Shown here one piece after another: positions 26,116 through 33,521 of a stretch of 35,396 nucleotides of DNA. Both the position numbers and the translations under genes were made by a program. The DNA comes from Tectiglobus sp051009975 (GTDB taxonomy: Bacteria > Pseudomonadota > Alphaproteobacteria > Rhizobiales > Hyphomicrobiaceae): NCBI GenBank assembly GCA_051009975.1, contig JBPCWA010000038.1, positions 1 through 35,396 on the forward strand, in the 5' to 3' direction. The number at the start of each line of letters is the position of its first letter. Within the stretch, counting starts at the first letter, position 1. The notes under the pieces were generated by a model. It ran no database searches and was not told where the DNA came from. It saw nothing but the letters and a program-made list of their open reading frames with translations.

Positions 26116-26424
26116 TTAAACGATAAGCTGCAAGTCATCCTTCTGGATAAAGGGGCAGCTTGGAGAAGGCATAGGGCTGCCATCATGGTCATCACCTTCG
26201 ACATGCGGCTTATCGGGTGATTTCGACCGTGTCTCGCCTGTTGACTCGGCTCTCAATTGGCTGGGCAACGTTGACTGAGCGAAGGCGGTGTTTGAGCCAA
26301 TCACCCATGAAGGCAGGTCGGCACTTTTTGACGGAACAAGAAGAAGTCCACAGTACGCGCAGACGAATGAAAGCCCAATAAATTTAGTCAATCCGGCGCT
26401 CGCCGTTGAGTGATTTTTGACCAT
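26116..26424 (-). CDS. Small exported or membrane-anchored hypothetical protein
   Basis: A 102-residue protein of unknown function. Residues 10-30 (AGLTKFIGLSFVCAYCGLLL) are hydrophobic and look like a signal peptide or anchor; TAFAQ near residue 50 could be a later cleavage site. The rest is polar, with a histidine/aspartate stretch VEGDDHDGS and a C-terminal CPFIQKDDLQLIV. The start is well supported: AGGGTGA lies five bases before the ATG at 26424. Three cysteines are present (C22, C25 and one near the C-terminus). I do not recognise a family. It is convergent with the carboxypeptidase gene and lies downstream of the CAP lipoprotein gene on the same strand. Confidence 0.6.
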   Translation of the reverse strand: MVKNHSTASAGLTKFIGLSFVCAYCGLLLVPSKSADLPSWVIGSNTAFAQSTLPSQLRAESTGETRSKSPDKPHVEGDDHDGSPMPSPSCPFIQKDDLQLIV

Positions 26425-26677
26425 CGATTCACCCTGAATCCCTGTCGAAACTCTATTACAACCCTATCGAGGTTCTACCGCAAGACTATCGCAAATCTAT
26501 TGAAGCTCTGTCCACGCTCTCGCCAACGATATCTTGGCGCTGGAAATCCTATCACTTTCCCCTTTGGGCATCCGCTAGCCAAAAGGGGCCAAGTTCATTG
26601 CTTCAAAATAGGACCGCTACCTGCATCTGGCTCATACAGCGCTGCTGCCATGTATTGGTCTCGTCGAGCATTCGCTG
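26425..26677. other. Intergenic gap with degenerate CTAT-rich repeats
   Basis: About 250 bases between the CAP lipoprotein gene and the small exported protein gene. From 26450 to 26520 the words CTCTATT, CCTATCG, GACTATCG and TCTATTG recur at intervals of roughly 15 to 20 bases, as in a decayed tandem repeat. The promoter of the small gene should be here. No other gene was seen. Confidence 0.4.
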
Positions 26678-27418
26678 TCAAAGCCGAGAGCCTAGGACCA
26701 ACGTCCAGAAAGTCTTGAATTCTGTTCGTGGCGCGTGCACAAGTGCAATTCCCATTTCATTGGCGTCTTGCAACAGTAAGTTCTTATTGTGACCTGGGCT
26801 TTTCTTCCAGCCGTCCATCACCTCTTCAATTGTTCCCTGTCCGGTTCCCACGTTTTCTGCGGCAAGGCTTGCCTTGTAGCCGGTTCGTTTAACGCGGTCC
26901 CAGGGATTTGACCCATCAGAGCCGAAGTGAGAAATACGATCCCATTTGGCCAAATCTTGAGAGTGTGATTTGGCCGCTTTCGTGAGTTGAGGGTTGATTG
27001 CGAGCGGTTGCAGTCCATTCTCTCGTCGGTAGGCATTGATCAGTTTTCTTGCCGAATCGACGTCGAGGCGTGTTCTCGCGTATTTGGTTGTGTCCAGATC
27101 GCGCGACGGTGGATCCATTGCTCCAGACGAAGGGCTCTCGGGGCGCGGCTCCGGGCCTGCAACACTCGCGAGACGAGCCTGTGGACCACCATTTGCCTGA
27201 TTGGCGAGAGCAGGTTGATCCCCAAGGCTTGCTTGAACTGTCTGCGGAGCGCTGCCAAGTCCCAAGGTCTCATTGAATCCGAGTGAGATTGGTCTGCCGC
27301 CCTGGCTGCAGCCTGCTGTCGTGAGCAAAAGCGCACAGACTAGAAGTACGTGACGCGTCGTTACCAAAATTTCTGAAGAATGTGCCCCGGTCGAATGCCA
27401 CATCGTCGCGCCGCTCAT
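26678..27418 (-). CDS. CAP-domain (SCP/PR-1-like) lipoprotein
   Basis: A 246-residue predicted lipoprotein with a C-terminal CAP domain, a family of secreted proteins whose bacterial members have poorly known roles in envelope function. A hydrophobic stretch VLLVCALLLTTAGC ends in a lipobox with C37 as the lipidation site. Residues 38-110 form a disordered, Pro/Ser/Gly-rich linker. The CAP domain shows INAYRRENGLQPL, AAKSHSQDLAKWDRISHFG and the late SPGHNKNLL, which match the CAP histidines and conserved helices. The start is uncertain. ATG 27418 gives a long n-region, ATG 27403 is five codons shorter, and a TTG at 27367 would give an ordinary signal peptide; none has a strong SD. Confidence 0.9.
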   Translation of the reverse strand: MSGATMWHSTGAHSSEILVTTRHVLLVCALLLTTAGCSQGGRPISLGFNETLGLGSAPQTVQASLGDQPALANQANGGPQARLASVAGPEPRPESPSSGAMDPPSRDLDTTKYARTRLDVDSARKLINAYRRENGLQPLAINPQLTKAAKSHSQDLAKWDRISHFGSDGSNPWDRVKRTGYKASLAAENVGTGQGTIEEVMDGWKKSPGHNKNLLLQDANEMGIALVHAPRTEFKTFWTLVLGSRL

Positions 27419-27487
27419 ACTTTTACCAATGTCTGACTAATTCTGGTGCGGAATGCGCCGGACGATTATCTCTTCCAGCGTCAGCCA

Positions 27488-27792
27488 CTAAGCGGAATGG
27501 TCATGTTCAGCCGTCGTCTGACCCGAGGACGCAGGAGCGAATTTGATCTGAGGACGCAAGAGCGAATTCGTAGCGATGACACCGTTCGGTGTCTGCGCCT
27601 CCAGCGAAGCCGCATCGCCGTAATTACTGAACATCCCCGATTGGCCGCGTCTCGCTTGGTTGTCCGCTCGAAACACTGAAGAAAGCTCCCCATCCGCTCC
27701 ATTTCCACTTCGATAACGACGCATAACAATGTTCGCAGTTGGGCGTGCGTGAGGCTTTCGAGCGGCAAGCGCTCGTTTGGTGTAAACCACAT
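27488..27792 (-). pseudogene. Possible frameshifted small gene
   Basis: Two minus-strand frames look like parts of one gene. From ATG 27792, with GGAG just upstream, one frame gives MWFTPNERLPLESLTHAQLR and then LLCVVIEVEMERMGSFLQCF, which reads like a real amphipathic helical protein. After about 27660 it turns into arginine-rich shadow-like sequence. The neighbouring frame then becomes plausible (SGMFSNYGDAASLEAQTPNG) and runs to a TAG at 27490-27488. A one- or two-base indel around 27650-27680, real or a sequencing error, would join them. A 25-bp repeat inside the 3' part is not a multiple of three. I do not recognise a family, and the whole may be chance. Confidence 0.33.
27525..27568. 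repeat. 25-bp-spaced direct repeat
   Basis: GAGGACGCAGGAGCGAATT at 27525-27543 recurs as GAGGACGCAAGAGCGAATT at 27550-27568, with one difference and a six-base insert (TGATCT). The spacing of 25 is not a multiple of three. Confidence 0.85.
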
Positions 27793-27945
27793 GATCTCCA
27801 GGCTGACGAGTGAATGATTGGACAAATTAGGGCAAATCACGACATTATTGCAGAAAACTCCGGTGATTCGCGCGTCCGGGCATGGCCGTCATTCACCGGC
27901 GGGTCAGTGCAATGTCGCAAGGACCCGCTCGGCTGGAGATTTTTT

Positions 27946-27951
27946 GGGGGA
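27946..27951 (+). promoter_or_regulatory. Ribosome binding site deciding the wHTH gene start
   Basis: GGGGGA lies five bases before the ATG at 27957. The upstream in-frame ATGs at 27882 and 27912 have no comparable site, so the shorter protein is preferred. Confidence 0.65.
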
Positions 27952-27956
27952 TTCAC

Positions 27957-29135
27957 ATGGCTGACGCGCTTGGCGCGGACCTTGCTGCGACCGATGGAGT
28001 TGCGGGCGGCGAAGCGGCCTGTCCTGCTCCAGAGCGGAGTCTTTGCGCGCCGCTGCAGTCGCTGATGCTGTGCCGTATCGCTTCATCAACCGGGGCAACG
28101 CGAAATGATCTGTGTCGTGATCTTAATCCAATCACTTCCCACAGGCTTTCGCCGTCTGAATTGCGCCAAGGTGTGGACGATGGTCTCGACAGCTTAATAG
28201 CCAAAGATCTTGTGGCAGTGCAGCGTTTGCGCATGATGCTGACGGAAGCCGGTAGAGCAGCTACGATAGACTTCTTGCGCTGCAAGACGCTGCCGCAAGT
28301 CTGGAACGAGATGCGGGATACACGCCTCACCGCGGTTGCGCTTGGAATGACAAAGGTTTCTGAACGACGGATCGATATGCTCTCTCGGCCGGACGGTCTT
28401 CGCGTCGCGATCTTGCAATCAGCTTACGGCATACCCGGGAAGCGACAGCCAAGTTTTGCACGATTGCGGAGCGCACTGGCTCTCATCGCGCTCGAGCGTG
28501 CATTCGGAAACAAGATCAAGAGTGGTTTTGCTGCGGGCAAGAGTTTGAGCGCCAATGCGGGACGATCGCTTGCCGGTCAGTTGGCGCGTCGGCCGCGCGA
28601 CTTCGGTACAGACAATCGACTGATTGCAGCACTGGCGGCGGAGGCTTGCGGTGCTCTTCAAACCGATACAGCGACGTTGCGCACCGCTGTCCTGCGCAAT
28701 CATTTCTCTCGCCAGCTGGGTGAAATGGCTAGCGTAAGTCGTCGACCTTCAGGTGCGACTGAGGTGCTACTCTCTGAGGGCGAGCAATCAGTAACTGAGG
28801 ATGAGCTGACCGGGGCACACCCGTCCGTTCCGAATGAGCGGCCCGATCTTCAAGGCTTCGCGAGTGTTGTTGTGGCTGCCGCTAAGCATCGTGGCCATGG
28901 CTGGGGAGATACGCAAAAGGCATTTGTTTGCCAAGTGTGGGAAGAAGTCAGCCGATCAAATCCGGAGTGGTGTATCAATGAGGTCCAATTCAAGGCCATG
29001 CTCGTTGAGGCACATCGCACAGGTCACATAAAGCTGGCAACGGCCGATCTGCGATCGAAGTCGCATGCTAGAGAACTGCATCAATCTGCGATTACCTACA
29101 AAAACACTGTTTGGCACTATGTTCGCGTAGCCTGA
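27957..29135 (+). CDS. Winged-helix-like protein of the two-gene ATPase cassette, function unknown
   Basis: A 392-residue protein I do not recognise. Residues 33-105 look like a winged helix-turn-helix: an SLMLCRIASSTGATRNDLCRD helix pair, a recognition-like LRQGVDDGLDSLIAKDLV segment, and a wing ending MLTEAGR. A middle helical part (about 120-260, with LRSALALIALERAFGNKIK) follows, then a polar linker. The C-terminal domain (301-392) holds GWGDTQKAFVCQVWEEV, FKAMLVEAHRTGHIKLATAD and YKNTVWHYVR. Its helix-helix-strand order again suggests a winged-helix fold. No catalytic motif is visible. The next gene, a double ATPase, starts 58 bases downstream on the same strand, and the two probably work together. 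A DNA-binding or adaptor role is inference. Confidence 0.7.
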   Translation: MADALGADLAATDGVAGGEAACPAPERSLCAPLQSLMLCRIASSTGATRNDLCRDLNPITSHRLSPSELRQGVDDGLDSLIAKDLVAVQRLRMMLTEAGRAATIDFLRCKTLPQVWNEMRDTRLTAVALGMTKVSERRIDMLSRPDGLRVAILQSAYGIPGKRQPSFARLRSALALIALERAFGNKIKSGFAAGKSLSANAGRSLAGQLARRPRDFGTDNRLIAALAAEACGALQTDTATLRTAVLRNHFSRQLGEMASVSRRPSGATEVLLSEGEQSVTEDELTGAHPSVPNERPDLQGFASVVVAAAKHRGHGWGDTQKAFVCQVWEEVSRSNPEWCINEVQFKAMLVEAHRTGHIKLATADLRSKSHARELHQSAITYKNTVWHYVRVA

Positions 29136-29193
29136 CGATCAGAAACTTGAACTTCCAACAACACATCGGCATCTGCCAAGAGAAACGACATCC

Positions 29194-32100
29194 ATGACCC
29201 TAGTTTCACCAGAAATCGAAAATTCGGACAAGCTTGCAGCCGCGTTCGACCATTCGATTACGTGGGAAGATGATATTTGGCAGGCGGATCCGGTGGATGT
29301 TCAAGAGGTTCACCAGAAAGCGCGAACCAAATTCTTCGATCTGCTTAAGCAGGTCACGGCGCCGAGTGCTTCGCCGACCCAAGCCCGCATTCTTCTCTTT
29401 CATGGTCAGTCTGGAGCAGGCAAGACCCATCTCATTCGCGCCTTGCGAACCGGGGCTCATCGAAAGGGGCAAGCCTATTTCGGCTATGCTCAAATGACGC
29501 CGGATATATCGAATTACGCCGACTATTTTTTACGTCGATTAGTCAATTCACTCGAAAAACCTTACGATCCAGACTCCCATAGCGAGAGTGGTCTCGCCCG
29601 CCTTACGCGACTGATGGTCGAAAGCGCTTTGCCCGCAGATCACGTCAAGAAGCTGCGTGAAAGTACGCTTGACGAGAATGGTCTGGCCCGCCTCATTCTT
29701 GACCTTGCAGACGAGATCCTAGCCAGCGACAAGTTCGCTGATAAAGAACTGGATATCAATATCGTTCGGGCGATGCTCTACTTGCAGCGTAGCGATCCGC
29801 GGATCGACCAACGCGTGCGACAATATTTGTTCGGCCGAGAGCTAAACGCTCTAAGCATGGAAAGTATTCAGGCACTCGATCCGAATTCAGGCGACGGACG
29901 TGCATTCGAAATCATCGAAGCTATCGGTATGCTTATTTCGGTTGTCGAAAAAGCTTCGCTTGTATTTTGCATCGACCAAGTTGAAGATCTCAGGAATTTT
30001 GATGATCCCGAGGAGCGGTTCACAAAAGCGGTTGGCAATCTTATGCAGATCGCCAACCGGGTACCTTCTTCAATCATCATTATTTCGGTGCTCGAAGAAT
30101 TTTACGATCAGGCGCGTGCGGTTCTTCATCAGTCTTATATCGACAGGATTGAAAAATCGGGGCCAGTTGCGCTTTACGAGACGCGAACGGCCGAAGAGGC
30201 GCGAAAGATTATCGCCAAACGTATAGAGCATGAATCTTCGCAACATTCTGACGGACCCAGCTTTCCCGATGCTTCGGCGTTCTTCGGTCCAGAATTCTTC
30301 GAGGAGTTTGCGGGGCTTTCGACACGCCGGATCCTGGAATTAGCCCAAAAGCGCTTGCGCGACGATGACGTCGACAACGAGCCGGCCCCGCCAGCCGAGG
30401 ATACGGGTTTCATTTCGACGCTAGCTGCAGCATTGGGCTTTGCTTCAGGCGGGGGCGAGGATAAGCCGGCACCACGCTACGTCGTTGACTATCGTGAGAT
30501 CTGGGAGCGATTTTGCAGCGCGTCCGAGGCTGAGATGCCGAATTCGGATCATGACATGATTGACGTCTTAGCGGGATGTCTGGGAGTCACGGCGCATGAG
30601 TGGGATGATGATCTCAAAGTTTCGGCAAAGCGCACGGAGATAGCAGACGACGTACCCACAGTAGATATCGTTGTCGAGCATCCGACAGGCCACGCCTATG
30701 ATGCAAGGATTTATTTGTGCAACCGACCGACGCAAGGTGGTGGCTTGAAGCGGCAGCTGGACAAGGTTCTAGGAACGATGCAGGGCCGGACGTGCTACCT
30801 GCTTCGAGCAAGCGATTTTCCACCTAATCGCAAGAACCAGACGGCACAAGCCTATAGAAAGTTTCGTGACGGAGGCGGACGATCTTTGCTCGTGCCTATT
30901 CCGGAATGGGAACGCATGATGATGATACGGGAGTTCTACGCCCATCATCACCAAGATCCTGGGTTTAAGGAGTGGTTTAGCGAAGCCAAACTCATGTCAG
31001 GGCTTATCTCAATAGCCCAGTTGTTACGCCTTGATCTGTTGGGCCGTCCTGCTCATAGACCAAGTTCACGTGAGGAGGCGGTGCAGCCGTCGGTCGGTGG
31101 CAATGGTCCGTCCATCACATTCGAAAACTCTGAGAACAACGACGTGCATCCCGCCGATGCTGACGCTTGCGCGGATCCAGACGTGTCTCGCCTACGGCCA
31201 AGCGAAAATACCGCGTTGAGCTCAGGTCAGCCTTGGGCCGATTGGTTGGGCTGGGACAACACCACTTTATCACCGGTCCAGCAACCGCCGGCGAATGATG
31301 ACAATTTGCCCTTGGCGGTGCTGCTTGATGAGACTGGCGACAACGTCAACAGTATATTCGCTGGACGCGAGCTTAATTCGATTAAGCCGGTGACGCTCAA
31401 TCGCGATGTCATGAAGCGACACTCTGCGGTGCTAGGTGGATCCGGTTCGGGTAAGACAACGCTTGCTCTTAGCCTCATTGAGCAGTTCCTTGCGCGAGGT
31501 ATACCGGCTGTCCTGATCGATCGAAAGGGGGACCTTTGCAGCTACGCGAACCCAGATGTCTGGCGTCCGATGGCAAGCGAGCCACCTGAAAGGTCAGCTG
31601 AACGCGACAAACTCGCCGAGGCAATTGACGTTGCCGTCTATACGCCTGGACGGTCATCGGGGCGACCGATTTCGATCACTTTGCTGCCCAACGGAATGAA
31701 CGAGTTACCCGAGCACGAGCAGCAATTGCTCGCCAATTTGTCCGCTGCAGCATTGGGCGACATGCTCCACATGAAAAAGTCGGCGACCCACCAAAAACAA
31801 TCGGGCACATTGTCGGTCGCGCTTCGCATTCTCGGCTCTCGTTCGAGCCATGAGGTGTCGTTGTCTGATCTCATCACTTTTCTTGAAGACGAAGACCCGG
31901 AGCTCACTGATCTGACGCAGCGCATGGACCCCTCGGGCAAAATTAGGCGCGATCTGGTTGCCCAACTGGATAGTCTTCGCTACCGCAACGCCTCCCTGTT
32001 CGATACTGGAGGTGAGAGTTTGCGAATGGATTCGTTGCTCGGTTTAGGCCGCTATGCACGTCCAGGGAAAACGCGACTATCCATCATTTATACTGGTTTT

Positions 32101-32631
32101 CTCGGCGATAACGAGAACATCCTGTTCTGGGTTTCGCAGTTTTTGTCTGAGGCTTTGCGGTTCTGTCAGCGCAATCCGAACGATGAGCTGCAAGCTGTTG
32201 TCATGTTTGACGAGGCCGACTTATACATACCGGCCAATGCCAAACCAGCGACGGCTGAACCGTTACAGAGCCTTCTGAAGCGAGCTCGATCTGCGGGACT
32301 CGGACTAATGTTGGCAACGCAATCGCCGGGAGATCTTGATTACAAATCTCGGGATCAGATCACGTCATGGTTCATAGGCCGCGTTCGAGAGGACACTGCT
32401 TTGCGCAAACTCAAAGCTGCTTTTCAAAGCGAGAGCGGTCTTGATCCCGCAGCGGTATTGCCGCATCAAACCGTCGGCCAATTTCACTTGGTCCAGGAGG
32501 GATTGGTGCGATCCATGAAAGCGCAGAAGTCTCTCATAATCGCGGAACAAGTTCCATTTGATAGGATCGAACAGTTGGCCTCCGAGACCCGTGGTCACGA
32601 TGCCCAACAACTTCCTCTGTTTGACTTATAG
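29194..32631 (+). CDS. Dual P-loop ATPase: N-terminal AAA/STAND-like module plus C-terminal HerA/FtsK-like translocase
   Basis: A 1145-residue soluble protein. Residues 1-400 form an AAA or STAND-like ATPase: Walker A GQSGAGKT (71-78), Walker B VFCIDQVEDL with D261, a sensor-like strand IIIISVLEEFYDQ, and a helical lid. Residues 430-620 form a middle domain of unknown type, with alternating strands such as TVDIVVEHPTGHAYDARIY and CYLLRASDFPPNRKNQ. After a low-complexity linker (645-690), residues 700-1145 are a HerA/DUF87-type ATPase: GGSGSGKT (748-755), LIDRKGD, Walker B VVMFDEADLYIP (D1006, E1007), and the late LMLATQSPGDLDYKSRDQ with a following arginine. Proteins of the HerA/FtsK class translocate along DNA as hexamers. 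A role in DNA processing or defence is inferred. Confidence 0.85.
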   Translation: MTLVSPEIENSDKLAAAFDHSITWEDDIWQADPVDVQEVHQKARTKFFDLLKQVTAPSASPTQARILLFHGQSGAGKTHLIRALRTGAHRKGQAYFGYAQMTPDISNYADYFLRRLVNSLEKPYDPDSHSESGLARLTRLMVESALPADHVKKLRESTLDENGLARLILDLADEILASDKFADKELDINIVRAMLYLQRSDPRIDQRVRQYLFGRELNALSMESIQALDPNSGDGRAFEIIEAIGMLISVVEKASLVFCIDQVEDLRNFDDPEERFTKAVGNLMQIANRVPSSIIIISVLEEFYDQARAVLHQSYIDRIEKSGPVALYETRTAEEARKIIAKRIEHESSQHSDGPSFPDASAFFGPEFFEEFAGLSTRRILELAQKRLRDDDVDNEPAPPAEDTGFISTLAAALGFASGGGEDKPAPRYVVDYREIWERFCSASEAEMPNSDHDMIDVLAGCLGVTAHEWDDDLKVSAKRTEIADDVPTVDIVVEHPTGHAYDARIYLCNRPTQGGGLKRQLDKVLGTMQGRTCYLLRASDFPPNRKNQTAQAYRKFRDGGGRSLLVPIPEWERMMMIREFYAHHHQDPGFKEWFSEAKLMSGLISIAQLLRLDLLGRPAHRPSSREEAVQPSVGGNGPSITFENSENNDVHPADADACADPDVSRLRPSENTALSSGQPWADWLGWDNTTLSPVQQPPANDDNLPLAVLLDETGDNVNSIFAGRELNSIKPVTLNRDVMKRHSAVLGGSGSGKTTLALSLIEQFLARGIPAVLIDRKGDLCSYANPDVWRPMASEPPERSAERDKLAEAIDVAVYTPGRSSGRPISITLLPNGMNELPEHEQQLLANLSAAALGDMLHMKKSATHQKQSGTLSVALRILGSRSSHEVSLSDLITFLEDEDPELTDLTQRMDPSGKIRRDLVAQLDSLRYRNASLFDTGGESLRMDSLLGLGRYARPGKTRLSIIYTGFLGDNENILFWVSQFLSEALRFCQRNPNDELQAVVMFDEADLYIPANAKPATAEPLQSLLKRARSAGLGLMLATQSPGDLDYKSRDQITSWFIGRVREDTALRKLKAAFQSESGLDPAAVLPHQTVGQFHLVQEGLVRSMKAQKSLIIAEQVPFDRIEQLASETRGHDAQQLPLFDL

Positions 32632-33021
32632 CTAGGTTGAACGTGCTCGGGGCAAGGTCGTCCCAGGAGTTCAGGTCTTGCGCTTCACGCTTAAGCGCAG
32701 GGGCTCCATCTTTGGGAAAATCGGTTCTTTCGGGCGGCTCGATTGGCGCGGTTCGTTTTCGAAGAAGGTGCTATACGTGTGTCCGCAAGAGGCGTCTCGG
32801 ACAGGAAGTACCTCCGACCTTCTATGTCACCACGATATGACATCCGAGATAGCTGACGTTTCCAGAGCCGTACGCTCGTTGGCTTGGTGATTAGAATTTA
32901 GAGATTTGGCCACCTATTCTCGATCAGGGCGAGTAAGGACAACGTTGCAACAAACTGAATTGGGCTTGGCGAGCACCGGTTGCCATTGAGAAACCAGATT
33001 ACTGTCTTAATTGGCTGTTAT

Positions 33022-33039
33022 TGTTCATATATATGAGCA
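33022..33039. promoter_or_regulatory. 18-bp near-perfect palindrome, possible operator
   Basis: TGTTCATATATATGAGCA matches its reverse complement at 16 of 18 positions, with a perfect core TCATATATATGA. It lies in an AT-rich patch. Such a site fits a dimeric helix-turn-helix regulator. Which gene it might serve is unclear: the small frames at 33077 or 33256, or moeA further on. Confidence 0.45.
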
Positions 33040-33076
33040 CGCCATCGGGAGGCAACGACGGAAAGTGGCGGGCGTG

Positions 33077-33190
33077 GTGACTGCCTGGCTCAGACTGACC
33101 TCTGCGGATGGGAAATCGGATACAGCTTTTTCTTGCGGCCCAACTGAGCAAAATGCATACATAGAGTTTCTGCGTTCGCTAGACGAGTGA
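33077..33190 (+). CDS. Possible 37-residue protein
   Basis: A GTG-started short frame that reads TAWLRLTSADGKSDTAFSCG and ends IEFLRSLDE. The composition is protein-like and the palindrome at 33022 lies just upstream. There is only a distant GGAAAG as ribosome binding site and no recognised family, so this is weakly supported. Confidence 0.22.
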   Translation: MTAWLRLTSADGKSDTAFSCGPTEQNAYIEFLRSLDE

Positions 33191-33255
33191 TCTGCATCGT
33201 GTGTTAAGTGGAAGTCGCGTTAGCCGGTGGCGCAAGAGTTACAAGGATTGTTCGG

Positions 33256-33348
33256 ATGCTCGCGAAAACAATGGCGATGATGGTCTTTATATCCGTTCTT
33301 GCTCCAGCGATCGGCATCGGATTGTTTGTGCTACTGCAAGGGGGCTGA
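33256..33348 (+). CDS. Possible 30-residue single-span membrane protein
   Basis: A short frame from ATG 33256 encodes MLAKTMAMMVFISVLAPAIG followed by IGLFVLLQGG, almost wholly one hydrophobic helix after a lysine. AAGGA lies about nine bases upstream. Small proteins of this shape are often missed. It has no recognised homologue here. It lies 170 bases before moeA on the same strand. Confidence 0.4.
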   Translation: MLAKTMAMMVFISVLAPAIGIGLFVLLQGG

Positions 33349-33521
33349 TCGAGCGGCGGGCTGAGATTTGAATTCACGTGATCCTGCGTTGTCCGCGACA
33401 GCGCGCTCGTGTCCCTCGGGCCAGGTCACGATGCATCAATAATCGTTTGGGCTTGACGCGTTCGATCATTAGACCCACGGTCTGCGATTGAGAAGTCGGG
33501 TCATTTAAGCGAACGAAACGT

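Larger units (their letters stand above)
27419..27956. other. Interval between the CAP gene and the ATPase cassette
   Basis: A 538-base interval with no intact gene that I trust. It contains a possible frameshifted leftward gene (27488-27792) and a 25-bp direct repeat (27525-27568), listed separately. Promoters for the CAP gene (leftward) and for the wHTH-ATPase cassette (rightward) should be here, but I cannot assign boxes with confidence. Confidence 0.45.
32632..33255. other. Long gene-poor interval downstream of the cassette
   Basis: 624 bases with no gene of normal size. 32632-32890 has open frames on the plus strand, but with unconvincing composition and only TTG starts. 32890-33050 is more AT-rich than its surroundings and contains the palindrome at 33022-33039. 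Two very short frames at 33077 and 33256 are listed separately. No terminator for the cassette was recognised. Confidence 0.5.

Noticed and set aside
32678..32890. A 70-codon frame after the ATPase cassette, considered as a third cassette gene
   Set aside because: It has only a TTG start, no SD and no recognisable motif. The composition does not look coding.
33022..33039. LexA box
   Set aside because: The alphaproteobacterial LexA pattern is GTTC-N7-GTTC and the enteric type is CTGT-N8-ACAG. The palindrome here fits neither.
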